A stretch of 20,865 bases of DNA from JBKECA01 sp047973435 (GCA_047973435.1 JBKECA010000220.1:1-20865); one strand, 5' to 3'; positions 1-7,646 are shown, counted from the first letter of the stretch. Numbers and translations: made by a program. The notes: generated from the sequence alone by a model not told the origin.

Positions 1-2
1 CG

Positions 3-518
3 GGAGGGGTGCCAGGCCCCCAGTTCACGGAGTTCGGACAAGCTGGCGACCAGATTGGAAACACGGTCGTCGGCCGGGGCAACCGTAATCAGGGCTGTGT
101 CGGCGCGACCGGAGCTGGCCAGCAGACTGTCGATGCCGGCGGTACAGCAAGATTCTCCGGCCTCGGAGGCAGCGGCGGAGATGGAGGAGGCGGATCGGCG
201 GCGACCAGTCAGACTCGCGGCAGTCAAATGCGGGTCTCGCAACGCCTCTCGTTCCCGGTTCCCAAGGTGGCGGCTCCCGTTATCGCCAGCCGGGTCTCCA
301 GCTATCTGACCAAAGTGTCCCAGATTGGCGGTGGTGTCACGGTTGTCGCCGACGACGCCGGGCAAGTGGTCCTGCAGGGAACCGTCCCCGATGACCATGC
401 TCGCAAACTGGCGGAAGCGCTCGCGCGACTCGAACCGGGCGTGCGTCAAATCACCAACGAGCTACAGGTTCAGTCGAGCGATCCTGAGCCGGCTGCAGCG
501 CCCCAGCTGGGACGATAA
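3..518 (+). CDS. BON-domain protein, 5' end outside window
   Basis: The reading frame is open from the first bases of the window, so this is probably the C-terminal part of a longer protein. A GTG at position 9 is in frame, but the purine-rich stretch before it touches the codon, so it is a poor start candidate. The visible N-terminal part has a glycine-rich segment (FGQAGDQIGNTVVGRGNRNQ, then a run of G and S). A basic linker follows. Residues about 95-155 (counted from position 9) form a BON-like module, with VVLQGTVPDDHARKLAEALA and a terminal ITNELQV strand. BON domains usually occur in periplasmic or envelope proteins and are thought to bind phospholipid or other surfaces. The stop TAA lies 52 bp from the convergent stop of the beta-propeller gene. 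BON assignment is fairly firm; the cellular role is unknown. Confidence 0.72.
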   Translation, partial: GGVPGPQFTEFGQAGDQIGNTVVGRGNRNQGCVGATGAGQQTVDAGGTARFSGLGGSGGDGGGGSAATSQTRGSQMRVSQRLSFPVPKVAAPVIASRVSSYLTKVSQIGGGVTVVADDAGQVVLQGTVPDDHARKLAEALARLEPGVRQITNELQVQSSDPEPAAAPQLGR

Positions 519-570
519 CGCTGCGGATGGCGTGACCTCACACACCTTTCGCCAGCGTCTTGATCGCCTT

Positions 571-1821
571 TCACTTCGCCGTCGGCCCCCGGTTCTCTAT
601 GCGGTACAAGTGGGTCGTCGTGCGAATCAGCAGTGCGCTGTCGACCACAGCCGGGGTCGACATGATCCCATCGGGAAACTGATTTTCTGCGAGCGCCGTG
701 TATTCATCCGTCGCCGCCACGACCGTCACTTTCCCCTCTTCGCTGCAGAAATAAATCTGGCCGTCACCAACAATCGGCGAAGCGGAGTAGTTCCCCCCCA
801 CACGCGACTGCCAGACAATCTCGCCCGTCTTCCCATCCAGACAGGTGGCCACCCCCTGATCCTGGATCACGTACATTCGCCCATCGACAAACACTGGCGA
901 TGGCTTTGACGGCATCGCCTTCTTCTCAGACCAGCGGACGTGGGTCTCGGTGACATCGCCGCTGCCGGTTGGATCAACGGCAAGTATCTGCCCTTTGCCG
1001 AAACCACAGCTGATGTACAACAGTCCTCCCGCATACAGCGGCCGAGCGGCGGTCGAAAACTCGTCGTATCGAATCCGCCAGTACTCCGCCCCCGTCTGAG
1101 GATTGTAAGAAAACGCTCCTTTGCTGGTCGGAACGATCAGTTGTCTCCGCCCGCCCGCCTCGATGAGCTGCGCGGTGGCGTAGGCTTTTTTCTGATCACC
1201 GTTGTCCGTCCCAAAGTTGTGCGGCCGATCGACTTTCCAGACGGTGTCCCCAGTCTGCTTATCCAGGGCGATGACATACTGATAATCGTAGCCGTCGTAA
1301 GGAAGGAACAGCAGCTGTTGGTCAAGGATGGGCGACGATCCCGCGCCTCGAAAATGGTTGCACTCCAGGTCGCGGCGGACCCACAACGTTTCGAACGTGT
1401 TCGTGTCCAGACATGCCAGTCCGCTGCTCCCCCAGGACAGATAGACCCGCCCCGCTTCGATGGCCGGACTGGGAGACGCATAACTGTTGAACTTATGAAT
1501 CGCCAGCGGTTCGGCTACGTCGAAGATCGTTTCGCTGAACAACACCTTTCCCGTTGTCGCGTCGACACAGAGCGCGGACAGCTCCCTTCCGTCCTCAGTC
1601 GCATTCGTCATCCAGACCTGCCGGTCCCAGACAACCGGCGATGACCAGGCCCGTCCGGCAACCGGCACCTTCCAGGCGACGTTGGCACTGTCACTGAATT
1701 CGACCGGCAAGCCAGTGGCGAGCGAACTGCCGTCACCGCGGGGACCGCGAAACTCCGGCCAGTTTTCTCCAGCGATCAGGGCTGAGCAACAAAGCCCCCA
1801 GATTACCAGGCAACGCTGCAT
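571..1821 (-). CDS. Secreted PQQ-like beta-propeller repeat protein (BamB-like fold)
   Basis: This is a 416-aa protein. The frame stays open upstream, but I chose the ATG at 1821 because GGGGAG lies about 8 bases before it and a signal peptide (MQRCLVIWGLCCSALIAG) follows directly. The mature protein opens with NWPEFRGPRGDG, a hallmark of the many exported PQQ-like WD40/beta-propeller proteins of planctomycetes. Repeated blades are visible, for example CVDATTGKVLF, ALDKQTGDTVWKV, YNPQTGAEYWRI and CLDGKTGEIVWQS, each with the A-x-D-x-x-T-G-x-x-x-W pattern. The fold is shared with quinoprotein dehydrogenases and BamB. I see no extra catalytic or haem-binding motif, so a dehydrogenase role cannot be claimed. 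The protein is probably periplasmic or extracellular. The gene is convergent with the BON gene and divergent from the TPR lipoprotein gene. Confidence 0.9.
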   Translation of the reverse strand: MQRCLVIWGLCCSALIAGENWPEFRGPRGDGSSLATGLPVEFSDSANVAWKVPVAGRAWSSPVVWDRQVWMTNATEDGRELSALCVDATTGKVLFSETIFDVAEPLAIHKFNSYASPSPAIEAGRVYLSWGSSGLACLDTNTFETLWVRRDLECNHFRGAGSSPILDQQLLFLPYDGYDYQYVIALDKQTGDTVWKVDRPHNFGTDNGDQKKAYATAQLIEAGGRRQLIVPTSKGAFSYNPQTGAEYWRIRYDEFSTAARPLYAGGLLYISCGFGKGQILAVDPTGSGDVTETHVRWSEKKAMPSKPSPVFVDGRMYVIQDQGVATCLDGKTGEIVWQSRVGGNYSASPIVGDGQIYFCSEEGKVTVVAATDEYTALAENQFPDGIMSTPAVVDSALLIRTTTHLYRIENRGPTAK

Positions 1822-2333
1822 GACGTCATTCTCCCCAGTCGATCGTTCTGCCAGCCGGCGATGGTGCCCCCGAAAACAAACACGCTTGATCCGTTCGAGC
1901 GACGCATCGAGCTCACCGCGCCCCGCCTCCACCCCGAAAGGGAGTGGAGTTTCCGTCTTCAGAGCGTTCAGAACCGCACGAACGTGGCAGCGACAATGAT
2001 CTTCCCTTCTCCCGGGAAGGGACTGGACAGGGTCGAAGTCCAGCTCGAACCTGACCGCGGGCGGGATATGCTCCCCAATCCGCACATCGCTGAACGCGGC
2101 GAGTATATCCAGTCTGCCAGCCTGTTCCCAGCGGCGAAGATTGCCGCTACGCGCCGCGTTCCCATGCCGAGTGAGAATCGGTCTTGTCCATTGAAGACCC
2201 CGCTGGTAGCTTCCCCCCCCTCCTCACACTTTGCGGGGCTGCGCCGAAACCACTTCCGCGCGGTATCTCACCCCGCACGCGAACTTCCATCACTCCTCGC
2301 CGTTCCCGAATCCCTCCTCCGCGGGACGTTCCC
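1822..2333. other. Divergent intergenic region, 512 bp
   Basis: This lies between the divergent beta-propeller and TPR lipoprotein genes and should hold both promoters. I could not identify a convincing -35/-10 pair on either strand. Open frames cross it on both strands, but their translations are arginine- and proline-rich and look like shadows. The one clear structure is a short hairpin at 2004-2021, described separately. A run of pyrimidines lies near 2213-2225. Confidence 0.6.
2004..2021. repeat. Short inverted repeat CCCTTC / GAAGGG
   Basis: Arms CCCTTC (2004-2009) and GAAGGG (2016-2021) flank the 6-base loop TCCCGG. There is no T-run on either side, so it is not a standard intrinsic terminator. 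It may be chance or a regulatory hairpin in the divergent intergenic region. Confidence 0.35.
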
Positions 2334-3488
2334 ATGCGCGTATTCCACAACCGACTGCCGACCGTCCTGCTCGTTCTGGCAACGGCGTCGCTGGCGCTCA
2401 GTTCCGGCTGCAACAGTGGTAGCGGCTGGACCCGCAACGCCCTCGGCAAGCGCTCGTACAACAATGGAGATTACACCACTGCTCGAAGGAGCTTCGAGCA
2501 GGCCCTCATGAGTGACCCGTACAACCCCAACTACGCCTTTAATGTCGCCGCCGCCATGCAAAAACAGGGCGACGATTTGGCAGCGGAACGCATGTACCAG
2601 CATGCCTTGACCCTGAATCCGAGCCATCAGCCCTCCTACCACGGCCTGGCGGGACTGCTTCAACAGCAGGGGCGCGGTAATGAGGCGCAGGAACTCTTGA
2701 CCGCCTGGGTCGACACGCAGCCTTACTCGGCGGAATCCCACGTCGAGATGGCATACATGCAGCAGCAGATGGGTGACTATACCGCTGCCGAGGCGTCGCT
2801 GCAGCAGGCCCTGCGTCAGAATCCCCGTCATGCCCGGGCGATGGCGCAGCTCGGACAGGTTTACCAGCAGACCGGCCGCAACCCGCAGGCCGCCGCTCTC
2901 TACAACCGCTCGCTGGCCTACAACCGGTCCCAACCTCAGGTGGCCGCACAACTGGGTCAGTTGGGCTATGCAAACCAGTATTCGCCAAGTTTGATGATGG
3001 CCCAGCAAATGCCCCAGTACGATCCAACGTTGACCGCCTTCTCTCAGTTCCAGCAGCCCCAGATGGCCACCGCACCAACCTACAACACGGGGTCGCCTTA
3101 CACGGCGTTCATGGCTCCGCAAGCAATGAACTCCGCGAATGGCCTGTCACCCATGTCACCCCAGTACGGTCTCATGAATGGTTCACCGATCAACACGGCC
3201 GAACTGCAGGCGTCTGGCTGGCAGCTCGTATCGTCGAACGTCGTGTCCGGCCCAACCGAAGTTCCGGGCTCCGCCGCCATGCCGACGATGGCCCAATACA
3301 GCAGTCCCACAACCGTGACGACCGCCCCGACAATGACAGGAGCAGGTCTGAATGTCACTGCGACCGGCATGGTTCCGGCCTATGCTCCACAGTCGGCCCA
3401 GTTCGGCAATGCCCTTACCGTCCCGCGGACCGCGACGATGGGAACCCCAGTCATCAACGCCACAATGCCAGTCGTGTCTGCATTCTGA
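2334..3488 (+). CDS. TPR-repeat lipoprotein with Met/Gln/Pro/Thr-rich tail
   Basis: This is a 384-aa protein. I chose the ATG at 2334 over upstream in-frame codons because a lipoprotein signal starts there: basic MRVFHNR, a hydrophobic LPTVLLVLATASLAL stretch, then SSGC with Cys26 as the likely lipidated residue. Residues about 32-205 contain four or five tetratricopeptide repeats with typical spacing, for example GDYTTARRSFEQALMSDPYN, AERMYQHALTLNPSH, GDYTAAEASLQQALRQNPRH and GRNPQAAALYNRSLAYNRSQ. From about residue 215 to the end the protein is low-complexity, rich in Met, Gln, Pro, Thr, Ala and Tyr (MMAQQMPQYDP, PTYNTGSPYTAF), and probably disordered. TPRs mediate protein-protein contacts, so it may be an envelope scaffold; its partners are unknown. 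A strong intrinsic terminator lies 258 bp downstream. Confidence 0.88.
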   Translation: MRVFHNRLPTVLLVLATASLALSSGCNSGSGWTRNALGKRSYNNGDYTTARRSFEQALMSDPYNPNYAFNVAAAMQKQGDDLAAERMYQHALTLNPSHQPSYHGLAGLLQQQGRGNEAQELLTAWVDTQPYSAESHVEMAYMQQQMGDYTAAEASLQQALRQNPRHARAMAQLGQVYQQTGRNPQAAALYNRSLAYNRSQPQVAAQLGQLGYANQYSPSLMMAQQMPQYDPTLTAFSQFQQPQMATAPTYNTGSPYTAFMAPQAMNSANGLSPMSPQYGLMNGSPINTAELQASGWQLVSSNVVSGPTEVPGSAAMPTMAQYSSPTTVTTAPTMTGAGLNVTATGMVPAYAPQSAQFGNALTVPRTATMGTPVINATMPVVSAF

Positions 3489-3511
3489 ATGCGTGAACGA
3501 GACTGCTCCAA

Positions 3512-3587
3512 GTCCAGGTTGATACCGTCTGGCTCGCGGGGTGTTACCGTTCGAATCATCTCACTCGCTGCCAGGAGCCGTCGAAAC
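3512..3587 (-). repeat. Dispersed intergenic repeat, copy A (diverged)
   Basis: This aligns without gaps to copies B (13458-13545) and C (13806-13894). Shared blocks on the plus strand include GTTGATAC, CTCGCGGGG and GAATCATCTCA followed by CGCTGCC. Homology fades to the left of about 3512, so copy A lacks the TTACCGCACGCGGT end of the other two. Read on the minus strand, all three encode a related peptide; in copy A it is EMIRTVTPREPDGINLD and the frame runs on without the stop seen in B and C. Orientation is given for that peptide-like reading; whether it is ever translated is unknown. Confidence 0.65.
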
Positions 3588-3746
3588 CGGCCGATCGGTT
3601 TGCCGCTGCTGCGGTGGCAACGGGTGTCGTCGTCCGACCTCCTTGCCAGGGGCTTCGCCCAGTAGAACTCGACAGCAAACATCGGCAGAAAACATCGACG
3701 GCAAACGCGAGTGGACAGCCAGCACGGACGGTTCAGACCGACCGAT

Positions 3747-3774
3747 CGCGTCATCGCCGACGATGACGCGTTTT
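3747..3774 (+). terminator. Rho-independent terminator of the TPR lipoprotein transcript
   Basis: A perfect 10-bp stem CGCGTCATCG (3747-3756) / CGATGACGCG (3761-3770) closes a CCGA tetraloop and is followed directly by TTTTAAT. The T-run is on the plus strand only, so it terminates rightward transcription from the TPR gene and insulates the DUF1275 gene starting 73 bp later. Confidence 0.8.
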
Positions 3775-3847
3775 AATCGGACCTGTGCTGTCGCAACCCG
3801 AACCCTTCAGCCGGCTGCCCGGTTTCATTGGCCAGGATGCCTGATTC

Positions 3848-4519
3848 GTGATCTCGAAACTCCCGCGATGGATTGAAGTTGGTGGATTTGGCATGGCGGC
3901 CATCGCCGGGGCGATCAACGCCATCGGCCTGCTCGGATTTCAGCATCAGGCGATCTCCCATGTGACGGGAGCGACGTCAGCGCTCAGCCTGTCGATCGTC
4001 AACGCCGATCTCACCGCGGCGGCACATCTGCTGCTCACCCTGCTGGCGTTCATACTGGGGGCGGTCATCAGCGGAACCATCGTCGAAAACGCGGTGCTAC
4101 GACTCGGCCCACGATACAGTTGGGCACTGTCCGTCGAGGCGGGACTGCTGCTGGCGGCAATGCTGCTGCTCGGACAGGGGTATGTCAGCGGGCACTATCT
4201 GGCGTCGGCTGCGTGCGGTCTGCAAAACGGAATGGTCAGTACCTACAGCGGTGCAATTGTCCGCACCACCCACATGACTGGCCTGTTCACCGACCTCGGG
4301 ACGATGCTTGGATCTCGCCTGAGAGGACATCCGATCGATAACCGCCGCATGCTGATCTACCTGCTCCTAATCTCGGGCTTCGTCCTGGGGGGCATCATCG
4401 GCGGGATCGGGTTTCAGTGCTGGCGGTTCCACTCGCTGCTGCTCCCAATCCTCGGCTCGCTGGGGCTCTCCCTGTGGTGCTGGGCATATCGTCGCCGCCA
4501 AGAACGCATGGCCGCGTGA
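3848..4519 (+). CDS. DUF1275 (YoaK family) integral membrane protein
   Basis: This is a 223-aa protein with about six hydrophobic segments: residues about 12-30, 57-80, 92-112, 116-140, 168-190 and 194-212. The N-terminal region GFGMAAIAGAINAIGLLGFQHQAISHVTGATSAL, with conserved Asn and His-x-T-G, and the mid-protein ASAACGLQNGMVSTYSGAIVRTTHMTGLFTDLGTMLG match the DUF1275/YoaK family, which has no established biochemical function. The GTG at 3848 has AGGA about 10 bases upstream. The next in-frame ATG (3893) would remove part of the first membrane segment, so the GTG is preferred. The short basic C-terminus (RRRQERMAA) is probably cytoplasmic. A hairpin that may act as a terminator begins 6 bp after the stop. 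Confidence 0.88.
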   Translation: MISKLPRWIEVGGFGMAAIAGAINAIGLLGFQHQAISHVTGATSALSLSIVNADLTAAAHLLLTLLAFILGAVISGTIVENAVLRLGPRYSWALSVEAGLLLAAMLLLGQGYVSGHYLASAACGLQNGMVSTYSGAIVRTTHMTGLFTDLGTMLGSRLRGHPIDNRRMLIYLLLISGFVLGGIIGGIGFQCWRFHSLLLPILGSLGLSLWCWAYRRRQERMAA

Positions 4520-4525
4520 GACTTC

Positions 4526-4550
4526 CCCCCAGCGACACGAACGCCGGGGG
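4526..4550 (+). terminator. Possible terminator after the DUF1275 gene
   Basis: The stem CCCCC-a-GCG (4526-4534) pairs with CGC-c-GGGGG (4542-4550) around the loop ACACGAA, with one internal A/C mismatch. The following CTGGTCTTGTTGT is T-rich but not a clean T-run. It starts just after the DUF1275 stop codon, which supports a terminator reading. Confidence 0.45.
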
Positions 4551-4766
4551 CTGGTCTTGTTGTGATCAGCCGTCCCTGGCTACCTTTCGCACGGCCCTAC
4601 CTGGTCGGTCGCTGCATGACTTCAGGGAGGGCCTGTCATGCGCAGGGTATCGCATTCGAACGCGGACGGCGGCGCGAAACGGGAGCCCCGTGGCGGCGCG
4701 AGTTTTCGACGGGTCGTGGATCGCTTTCTGCTGCGGCCGGGGTTGCCCTTTGGGAACGCACTCGCC

Positions 4767-4889
4767 CGGAAGCTCCGCTTCCGAACGCGATGATGACGGC
4801 CGTGCTATTTCGGTGGCGATCGTCACGACATTGGCAGAGCATTGCGAAGCAGAGCTTCGCGGCGTGTGCGTTTCGAAACGGGAGTTTCG
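4767..4889. repeat. Cluster of three short hairpin palindromes
   Basis: Unit 1 is CGGAAGC-tcc-GCTTCCG (4767-4783), unit 2 is GCGAAGC-aga-GCTTCGC (4844-4860) and unit 3 is CGAAAC-ggga-GTTTCG (4874-4889). Units 1 and 3 are followed by GAAC, with GGAACGAGAA after unit 3. All arms are perfect, loops are 3-4 bases, and the arms vary while the design is kept. This resembles the small palindromic elements ending in GGAACGAG that are scattered in cyanobacterial and planctomycete intergenic DNA. None has a T-run typical of a terminator. Confidence 0.6.
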
Positions 4890-4935
4890 GAACGAGAATA
4901 CAACGCGAATCGGTTTGTGAGTTTGAGTTGTCCCG

Positions 4936-5817
4936 TCACTTCGCCCAAGTGCGGTACTTCGGCTTTGGTCCCGCCGGGTGGTCGGCCAATTGGGGCAGCA
5001 GCCAGTCGAGGCCGTCGAGGTTGTCCTGCAGGCGTTGTTCGACGTCGTCCTGCGTGTGGCCGATGACACCGATCGGTCCCGTGTACCCGGACTCGACGAT
5101 GGTTTGCAGCAGCCGCAGGTCTTCTGATCCGGCCCCGAGCGGGAGAATCTTGTCCCCCTGTGCGTCGCCGCCGAGATTCATGCCATTGAGGTTAAAGCAC
5201 AGCAGATACGGTTGCATCTTTTCTAGCGACTCCGCGAAGTCGTTCAGGTGGCCGTGCCCGTGGTGCAGGTTGTAAACAATGCCGACATGCTCGGCGTTGT
5301 GATGTTTGCGCAGTGCGCGACAGATCGCGACGAGATTGTCCGGCTCCCCCTGCCAGCCGCCGTGGTTGTACAGCCCGAGCTGGCACTTCAGCTGTCGCGT
5401 GCGATCGACCAGGGAAAGCAGTTGCTCGACCGACTGCGCGGTCTTCTCCGCGTCGGTCTCCCCAGCCGGGGCCGGCAGCATCTTCCAGACTTGCGGATGC
5501 AGACAGTGCTTCTCGAAGAGTTCAAAGGCCCGCTCGTGTTCGCCCCAGAAGGCGAAGTATTCGAGCCCGTGCTGCCGGTATTGCTCGATCTCCGTTTCAA
5601 ACTCGGCGACGTGCTGGGGGCGCCAGTCGTAAGCAACCCGCTTGAGGCCGAGTCGAACGAGCATCTCCGCCCGCTGCTCCGGAGTTCGCTGCTGGGAATC
5701 GAACGGGACGATGCACCACGCGACGAGTTGGTCGCGTTGCAGGTTCTTCGGCGGCTGAGCCTCTGCAACCGAGACGGTCAGCAGCAGACAGAGTCCCCAG
5801 ACAACGGATTGACGCAT
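4936..5817 (-). CDS. Exported sugar phosphate isomerase/epimerase-like TIM-barrel protein
   Basis: This is a 293-aa protein. I chose the ATG at 5817 over upstream in-frame starts because MRQSVVWGLCLLLTVSVAEAQPP is a clear signal peptide. The rest fits the xylose isomerase-like TIM-barrel family (AP endonuclease 2 superfamily). It begins with AWCIVPFDSQQRTPEQRAEMLVRLGLKRVAYDWR and contains LGLYNHGGWQGEPDN and VGIVYNLHHGHGHL, where the His and Asn residues are likely metal or substrate ligands. An FNLNGMN segment and VIGHTQDDVEQRLQDNLDGLDWL follow. Related proteins act on sugars or inositol derivatives in the cytoplasm; this one is predicted to be exported, so its substrate is uncertain. It is the last of three minus-strand genes, 192 bp downstream of the PSP1 gene, and may have its own promoter. 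Confidence 0.85.
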   Translation of the reverse strand: MRQSVVWGLCLLLTVSVAEAQPPKNLQRDQLVAWCIVPFDSQQRTPEQRAEMLVRLGLKRVAYDWRPQHVAEFETEIEQYRQHGLEYFAFWGEHERAFELFEKHCLHPQVWKMLPAPAGETDAEKTAQSVEQLLSLVDRTRQLKCQLGLYNHGGWQGEPDNLVAICRALRKHHNAEHVGIVYNLHHGHGHLNDFAESLEKMQPYLLCFNLNGMNLGGDAQGDKILPLGAGSEDLRLLQTIVESGYTGPIGVIGHTQDDVEQRLQDNLDGLDWLLPQLADHPAGPKPKYRTWAK

Positions 5818-6009
5818 GGATTGATGTCCGACATAAGGCAACAGGTCGTTCCCGAATTGTATTGTGTCGTTTCGCAGTGTCAGCGTCACGGCTGCCGAGT
5901 CAATCGTCGGCGATGCGGCGGTTTGGGCGTCCTGAATCCGCGTGATGTGGCGGCTCAACCGATCGCCGCGCGGGTCTCTTCCGAATACAGCTGGAACACT
6001 GATTGCGTG

Positions 6010-6537
6010 TCAGTTGTGACAGCCGCAGCTACCGCAGCCGGCGTTCGGCTGCGACACGATTCCCTCACTGGAGACCGGCTGGACTTCGACGACACCCAGT
6101 CCCGCCGCCGCGGCCTGGATTGCGAGTTTCGTGCACTCCGGACCACGCTCGTTGAGCACATACAGAATCAGTTTGGCCCGGTCGAGCGTCCATTCCAGAT
6201 CGACCAGTTGAACATCGACCTGCCATTGCGCAATTCTTCGCTGCCAGGCGGTAAATTCGTCCTCCGCGGCGATCCGCAGTTCGCGGCTGCGATGCTGGTC
6301 TTCGGCTGATGCAGCGCGAATCACGGAGAAGGCGGACTCTGGCTCTTGTTCAACGGTTTCCGTCGCCATGTCGGTGAGTCGCCGCGTACCGGGTCGGAGC
6401 GCCTCGACCACGGTCCCCAGTTGCAGGCCGCGATGCGACTCGATGACCACCTCCTGACCGCGCGCGAGGTCGGAGTCGCCCGTTAGCTGACAACGGGCGA
6501 CTTCCGGGATGACGCCATAACGCACGAGGCAATGCAT
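6010..6537 (-). CDS. PSP1-domain protein with cysteine-rich C-terminus
   Basis: This is a 175-aa protein. The first ~90 residues (MHCLVRYGVIPEVARCQ, GQEVVIESHRGLQLGTVVEA) followed by ELRIAAEDEFTAWQRRIAQWQVDVQLVDLEWTLDRAKLILYVLNE match the PSP1 C-terminal domain, also found in the sporulation and RNA-processing factor YaaT/RicT. The usual continuation with longer C-terminal sequence is absent. The chain ends in PNAGCGSCGCHN, a small Cys/His cluster that could bind a metal. There is no signal peptide, so it is cytoplasmic. The gene starts 36 bp after the DUF1080 stop on the same strand, so co-transcription is likely. GGAG lies about 12 bases before the ATG, which is a weak ribosome-binding site. 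Function in planctomycetes is not established. Confidence 0.82.
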   Translation of the reverse strand: MHCLVRYGVIPEVARCQLTGDSDLARGQEVVIESHRGLQLGTVVEALRPGTRRLTDMATETVEQEPESAFSVIRAASAEDQHRSRELRIAAEDEFTAWQRRIAQWQVDVQLVDLEWTLDRAKLILYVLNERGPECTKLAIQAAAAGLGVVEVQPVSSEGIVSQPNAGCGSCGCHN

Positions 6538-6573
6538 GAAGTTCGCTTTCTCCGGCGGTTCTACCTGACGGTC

Positions 6574-7311
6574 CTATTTCAACGACTTGAGACGGAGGTT
6601 CTTGTACTCCACCCACATCGGCTTGCCGGCGTGCAACTGCAGGGCCAGCACGCCCTCCTTGAGGGCTAGCTGGGGAGCGTTGTCGGTGAAGTCCATGACC
6701 AGCCGACCGTTGGTGTAGTGCTGAATGTGGTTTCCCTTGGCGACGATGATCACGTCGTTCCAGTCATCGAGCTTGAACAGTTTTTTGTACGCTTCGCCAT
6801 CGATCAGGTCCTCTTCGATGACATGCTTGCCGTCTGCGTCCCAGGTGGCCTTCTCTCCAACCAGACAGACCCGACCGCGCTTGCCGCCTTCGTCGTAGAT
6901 GAAGCCCGACACATTGGGCAGGGTATTCTCATTGCGAATCTCGTGTTGATAGCCGCGTACAACCCAGTCGTTCTTGGGGTTGCCGTCGGTAATGTGCTTC
7001 GAGCGATACTGAATCCCCGAGTTGTTTTGCCCTCCCATGCGGAAGGAGAGTCGCAGCTCGAAGTCGTTCAACTTGCCCCCCTGCCAGATGATGAAGGTAT
7101 TGCCGCTGGCGGGGTTCTCAGATGTGGTTTCGCCGTGGATGACCCCGTCGCGAACGGACCACAAACGCGAGTCGCCACTCCAGCCATCGAGGGTGTTGCC
7201 ATTGAAGAGCTGCTGGTAATCCCCTGCCTCCGCCGGTGCCTGCGGTGCCTCGGCGTGAGCGATTGTCGTCATCAGCCCCAGCATGAGGGCCAGTGCAAGC
7301 GGCTTGAGCAT
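6574..7311 (-). CDS. Secreted DUF1080 (3-keto-disaccharide hydrolase-type) protein
   Basis: This is a 245-aa protein with a signal peptide (MLKPLALALMLGLMTTIAHA). AGGA lies 8 bases before the ATG. The mature part has the DUF1080 pattern: YQQLFNGNTLDGW at about 32-44, LWSVRDGVIHGETT, then a jelly-roll/LamG-like core with FELRLSFRMGGQNNSGIQYRS, a YQHEI segment, GKRGRVCLVG, DDWNDVIIVAKGNHIQHYTNGRLVMDF and a final LALQLHAGKPMWVEYKNLRLK. One member of this family hydrolyses 3-keto-glycosides; most members are uncharacterised. Planctomycetes encode many paralogues, thought to act on complex polysaccharides in the periplasm or outside the cell. It is the first gene of the minus-strand run 7311-4936 and is divergent from the BatA gene. 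Confidence 0.92.
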   Translation of the reverse strand: MLKPLALALMLGLMTTIAHAEAPQAPAEAGDYQQLFNGNTLDGWSGDSRLWSVRDGVIHGETTSENPASGNTFIIWQGGKLNDFELRLSFRMGGQNNSGIQYRSKHITDGNPKNDWVVRGYQHEIRNENTLPNVSGFIYDEGGKRGRVCLVGEKATWDADGKHVIEEDLIDGEAYKKLFKLDDWNDVIIVAKGNHIQHYTNGRLVMDFTDNAPQLALKEGVLALQLHAGKPMWVEYKNLRLKSLK

Positions 7312-7436
7312 GTTGCAATCCTGAAGTCAAAAAGGGGTCCGTCGTCAGCCTGCCAATCATCCGGCATCGCGCCGGGCAAAGCAAGGATGCGAACAGGCGA
7401 ATCGGGGTGACTGTCTGTTCCTGATTGGGCCACGCG

Positions 7437-7511
7437 GGAAAGCGTCCCGGACGCTCCGCCGCAAGGCGCACCTGCGTCGAATGAGTCGCCGCAGCGTCCG
7501 GGACGCTTTCC
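7437..7511. repeat. BIME-like element: two palindromes in inverted orientation
   Basis: The left arm GGAAAGCGTCCCGGACGCT (7437-7455) is perfectly complementary over 19 bp to the right arm at 7493-7511, with a 37-base spacer. Each arm also contains its own palindrome, AGCGTCC-N-GGACGCT, with C or G at the centre. The segment could therefore form either one long hairpin or two short ones. This layout is that of paired REP sequences (BIMEs) or a miniature inverted-repeat element. No T-run follows either arm. Confidence 0.75.
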
Positions 7512-7646
7512 GCAGCGGATCGCCACTCCTGTTTGAAATCGCCACCCCAGTTGGAAAAAGACCGTCACACTGACAGTCACCCTGAAAGGCAAATGCGGGT
7601 GATTCGGTGCGGTCAATGCCAATCACCTTGATGTCGTGGATACACT

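Larger units (their letters stand above)
3489..3847. other. Intergenic region with dispersed repeat copy A and a terminator
   Basis: This 359-bp region holds no convincing gene. It contains the most diverged copy of a three-copy dispersed repeat (3512-3587) and an intrinsic terminator (3747-3774). Both lie between the TPR stop and the DUF1275 start, so the repeat would be in the 3' untranslated part of the TPR transcript. Short ORFs on both strands look like shadows. Confidence 0.65.
4520..4935. other. Convergent intergenic region, 416 bp, with palindrome cluster
   Basis: This lies between the convergent DUF1275 and TIM-barrel genes. Frames on both strands are open but their translations are Arg/Ser/Thr-rich and show no family signature, so I call no gene. 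It contains the possible terminator at 4526-4550 and three short hairpins of similar design between 4767 and 4889. Confidence 0.6.

Noticed and set aside
519..570. Terminator between the BON and beta-propeller genes
   Set aside because: Only a 5-bp TGGCG/CGCCA stem with a long loop and no T-run could be drawn.
2268..3122. 284-codon minus-strand frame over the TPR lipoprotein gene
   Set aside because: The plus strand has lipoprotein and TPR signatures over the same bases; the minus translation is Gly/Val/Arg/Leu-rich shadow sequence.
5248..6309. 353-codon plus-strand frame opposite the TIM-barrel and PSP1 genes
   Set aside because: It spans two recognised minus-strand genes and has no domain of its own.
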